Below, in pieces: positions 43,709 to 45,131 of a DNA stretch of 45,131 bases. A program made the position numbers and the translations under genes. Origin of the DNA: an uncultured Collinsella sp. (lineage in GTDB: Bacteria; Actinomycetota; Coriobacteriia; Coriobacteriales; Coriobacteriaceae); assembly GCA_902489945.1 (NCBI GenBank), contig CABUBZ010000008.1, forward strand, positions 1-45,131, given 5' to 3'. Position 1 is the stretch's first letter. Every line of letters begins with the position of its first letter. A model generated the notes under the pieces. That model did no database searches and was not told the origin of the DNA. It saw only the letters and a program-made list of their open reading frames with translations.

Positions 43709-44647
43709 TTACCTCCCCATTGCGCAGAAGAGCTCGCGGACAAGCTCGGCTGCCTTAATCGCGTCGTTTGCATCGATAACGGATTGGATCTTCTCCATGC
43801 TTACGGCCTCGATGGCGTCGTTGAGCAGATGGATCATCTGGTCGTTCTGTGCAGCCTCGCCGGCAGCGGGCTCGATGACCGGGAACGTGTCGAAGTAGAT
43901 TGCGCTGTCGTAACCGTGCTTCTTCACGTAGTAGAGGAACTCGAGGGTCTTCACCGGCGTGGACGTACCAATCATAAGGCCATCGTCGAAGCGACCGTTG
44001 CCGTCGTTTAGGTGAATGCCGTAGAGCTTGCCCTCGCGGCCGAACAGGTCGGCGGCCATGGCAGGGTTCTCGTGCTTCATGAGCATGTGGCAGTAATCCA
44101 GCGTGACGCCCAGGTTCGGGCGGTCTGCAGCGTTGAGAATCATGCCGGTCATACCCATGGAGTCGATGAACGCGTACGCGCGCTCCTCGTAGGGTTTGTA
44201 CTCAATCGAGATCTTGAGGTCGGGCGCGTAGTCGCAAACCTTCTGGAATGCGGCTACGAGCTGGTCGAAGACGCGAGCGTAGGCGATCTGGAAGCTGTAG
44301 TCAAAGCCGTCGTGGCCGAGCCAGATGGTCACCGTGTTGCCACCGGCAGTGCGGCAGTAGTCGCACGCCTCGTAGCAGAGCTCAAGGGCTTCCGCGGCAA
44401 GGGCATCATCGGCATTGCCCAGGTCACCGTTGAGGAAGGCGTTGCGGAAGCGCAGCGCGCAGCCGTTCAACTGCAGGTCGTGAGCTGCGAGCTTGGCGGC
44501 CATGTCCTCAGCCGTGACACCTGTGCAGTGCTCGGGGTAGTTGAGGTCGACGTGCGTGAGGCCCACGCTCTGGAACTCCGCGAACACGCGATCAAGATTC
44601 TTGTCGCCATCGCGAAAATAGGAGTTGATACGAGTTGCAAGCTTCAT
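43709..44647 (-). CDS. Sugar phosphate isomerase/epimerase (xylose isomerase-like TIM barrel)
   Basis: Cytoplasmic enzyme of 312 aa of the AP-endonuclease-2/xylose isomerase-like family (COG1082). Metal ligand candidates are E149 (SIEYKP), D184 and H187 (TLDYCHM) and H212 (GIHLND). Family members include 3-epimerases of free ketoses and isomerases of phosphorylated sugars; the exact reaction is not predictable here. The start at 44647 has AAAGGA upstream; in-frame codons up to 44776 do not look coding. It is the first gene of the unit with the PTS, under a probable promoter with a LacI-like site. Confidence 0.83.
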   Translation of the reverse strand: MKLATRINSYFRDGDKNLDRVFAEFQSVGLTHVDLNYPEHCTGVTAEDMAAKLAAHDLQLNGCALRFRNAFLNGDLGNADDALAAEALELCYEACDYCRTAGGNTVTIWLGHDGFDYSFQIAYARVFDQLVAAFQKVCDYAPDLKISIEYKPYEERAYAFIDSMGMTGMILNAADRPNLGVTLDYCHMLMKHENPAMAADLFGREGKLYGIHLNDGNGRFDDGLMIGTSTPVKTLEFLYYVKKHGYDSAIYFDTFPVIEPAAGEAAQNDQMIHLLNDAIEAVSMEKIQSVIDANDAIKAAELVRELFCAMGR

Positions 44648-44846
44648 GCTTCTACGTCCTTTACCTTCGTCCTTGATCGTTTCTGCCCGTTCGAGCACCT
44701 GATCTATATCCGTAATTCGATAAGGGCCGCCGCCTGCGCGCCGGGGCTTACCCTGTGACATGTAAATTACTGCCACATAAGTTCATTTTCAATCAGTTTT
44801 TTTCACTCTTTTTCTCATTGTGTCAGAGTTTTTCACCGTATAAAGC

Positions 44847-44884
44847 CATCTACCTTGTGGTTTTGCTGTTAATCAAGTTTGACC
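44847..44884 (-). promoter_or_regulatory. Promoter with degenerate LacI-type operator before the PTS unit
   Basis: Minus-strand TTGATT (44871-44876) and TAGATG (44847-44852) are 18 bp apart, closely like the rpe promoter (TTAAAC, 18 bp, TAGATA). Overlapping -35, the half-sites TTAATC (44869-44874) and TTGACC (44879-44884) are both present but with a 4-nt instead of 2-nt spacer. Confidence 0.45.
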
Positions 44885-45082
44885 ATTCTTGAAATTACCT
44901 GATTTTTTCTGAATTAATTTGCCGTTTATCGGTAAAAATCGACCGCTCACGGCTGACGGCGACGCAAGATGGAAGATACCTGCATGAGGAAAAGCACTGA
45001 ATTCCCAGCGCCGATTCGAATGACGCGATTGGTGACGCGAGCGTCGACGGCCCGAATCTGCCGTCGGCCCCCGCTAAATCAG

Positions 45083-45111
45083 AACCACCCTTAAAAAGGG
45101 TGGTTTGCTCT
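45083..45111. terminator. Terminator-like hairpin at the right end
   Basis: AACCACCCTT (45083-45092) pairs with AAGGGTGGTT (45096-45105) with a 3-nt loop, followed on the plus strand by TGCTCTT. The T-runs are weak on both strands. It probably belongs to a gene beyond the window. Confidence 0.55.
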
Positions 45112-45131
45112 TAGGGTATAACCCACGGGCT

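Larger units (their letters stand above)
44648..45131. other. AT-rich control region of the TIM-barrel/PTS unit and window end
   Basis: 484 bases without a gene. Positions 44770-44950 are markedly AT-rich compared with the rest. It holds the probable promoter and operator (44847-44884), a CGACGGC/GCCGTCG hairpin near 45046-45066, a direct repeat of TGACGCGA near 45022-45040 and the hairpin at 45083-45105. Confidence 0.5.

Noticed and set aside
42782..44011. A 409-codon plus-strand frame opposite the PTS and TIM-barrel genes
   Set aside because: It spans the boundary of two clear minus-strand genes and its composition is that of an antisense frame.
38783..44647. Recent horizontal transfer of the sugar cluster
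   Set aside because: Codon use and GC content look like the rest of the window and no mobility gene, attachment site or flanking repeat was seen; only the remnant-like frame at 38533-38730 hints at a border.

Overview
The window reads as part of a high-GC, strictly anaerobic actinobacterial chromosome, most likely a Coriobacteriia member close to Collinsella. This is inferred from a full actinobacterial FHA/PstP/RodA/PBP/PknB cell-wall kinase cluster, a one-polypeptide pyruvate:ferredoxin oxidoreductase, strong purine-rich ribosome binding sites and about 60% GC. No taxonomic search could be run. Genes are dense. No rRNA, tRNA, CRISPR array, transposase or integrase was recognised.

Layout. 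(1) 1-8.9 kb, minus strand: a YfcE-type phosphodiesterase; two paralogous LytS-type histidine kinase / LytTR response regulator pairs, the first translationally coupled to a family 2 glycosyltransferase; between them an Atg22/UMF1-like MFS transporter and a zinc-dependent phospholipase C-like protein. (2) 9-15 kb: an amidohydrolase and an APC permease in one minus-strand unit, whose promoter region carries two LytTR-type half-sites 21 bp apart; a membrane-anchored C39-like peptidase on the plus strand; carbamate kinase without other arc genes. (3) 15-18.6 kb: pyruvate:ferredoxin oxidoreductase, ending at a 29-bp perfect inverted repeat that encloses a second hairpin. (4) 19-22.7 kb, minus strand: a compact three-gene unit of unknown role (Ser/Gly-linker membrane protein, membrane Ser/Thr kinase, FHA protein). 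(5) 22.9-27.2 kb: recR, ybaB and dnaX, with an unknown plus-strand membrane protein inserted between ybaB and dnaX. (6) 27.3-38.4 kb, plus strand: a YcxB-like protein, then kinase, fhaA, fhaB, pstP, a natural RodA-PBP fusion and pknB, mostly overlapping or a few bases apart. (7) 38.5-44.8 kb: a sugar cluster with a LacI regulator facing a minus-strand set (TIM-barrel isomerase/epimerase, PTS EIIBC, DeoR regulator, Rpe/AlsE-like epimerase, RpiB).

How the parts work together. Region 6 should control peptidoglycan synthesis and division through reversible Ser/Thr phosphorylation: PknB senses muropeptides through PASTA repeats, PstP reverses its action, FhaA and FhaB read phosphothreonine, and the fused SEDS/transpeptidase is the synthase. 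Region 7 looks like PTS import of a hexose followed by aldose-ketose isomerisation and 3-epimerisation to fructose 6-phosphate; D-allose or D-allulose is the best guess. Four sites fitting TTAATCnnTTRACC, plus one with a longer spacer, lie in front of its transcription units and suggest a local LacI regulon.

Main leads: the RodA-PBP fusion, the kinase/FHA/membrane-protein operon, the LytTR-type site pair, the local LacI regulon and a recurring intergenic ATTATGCAA motif.
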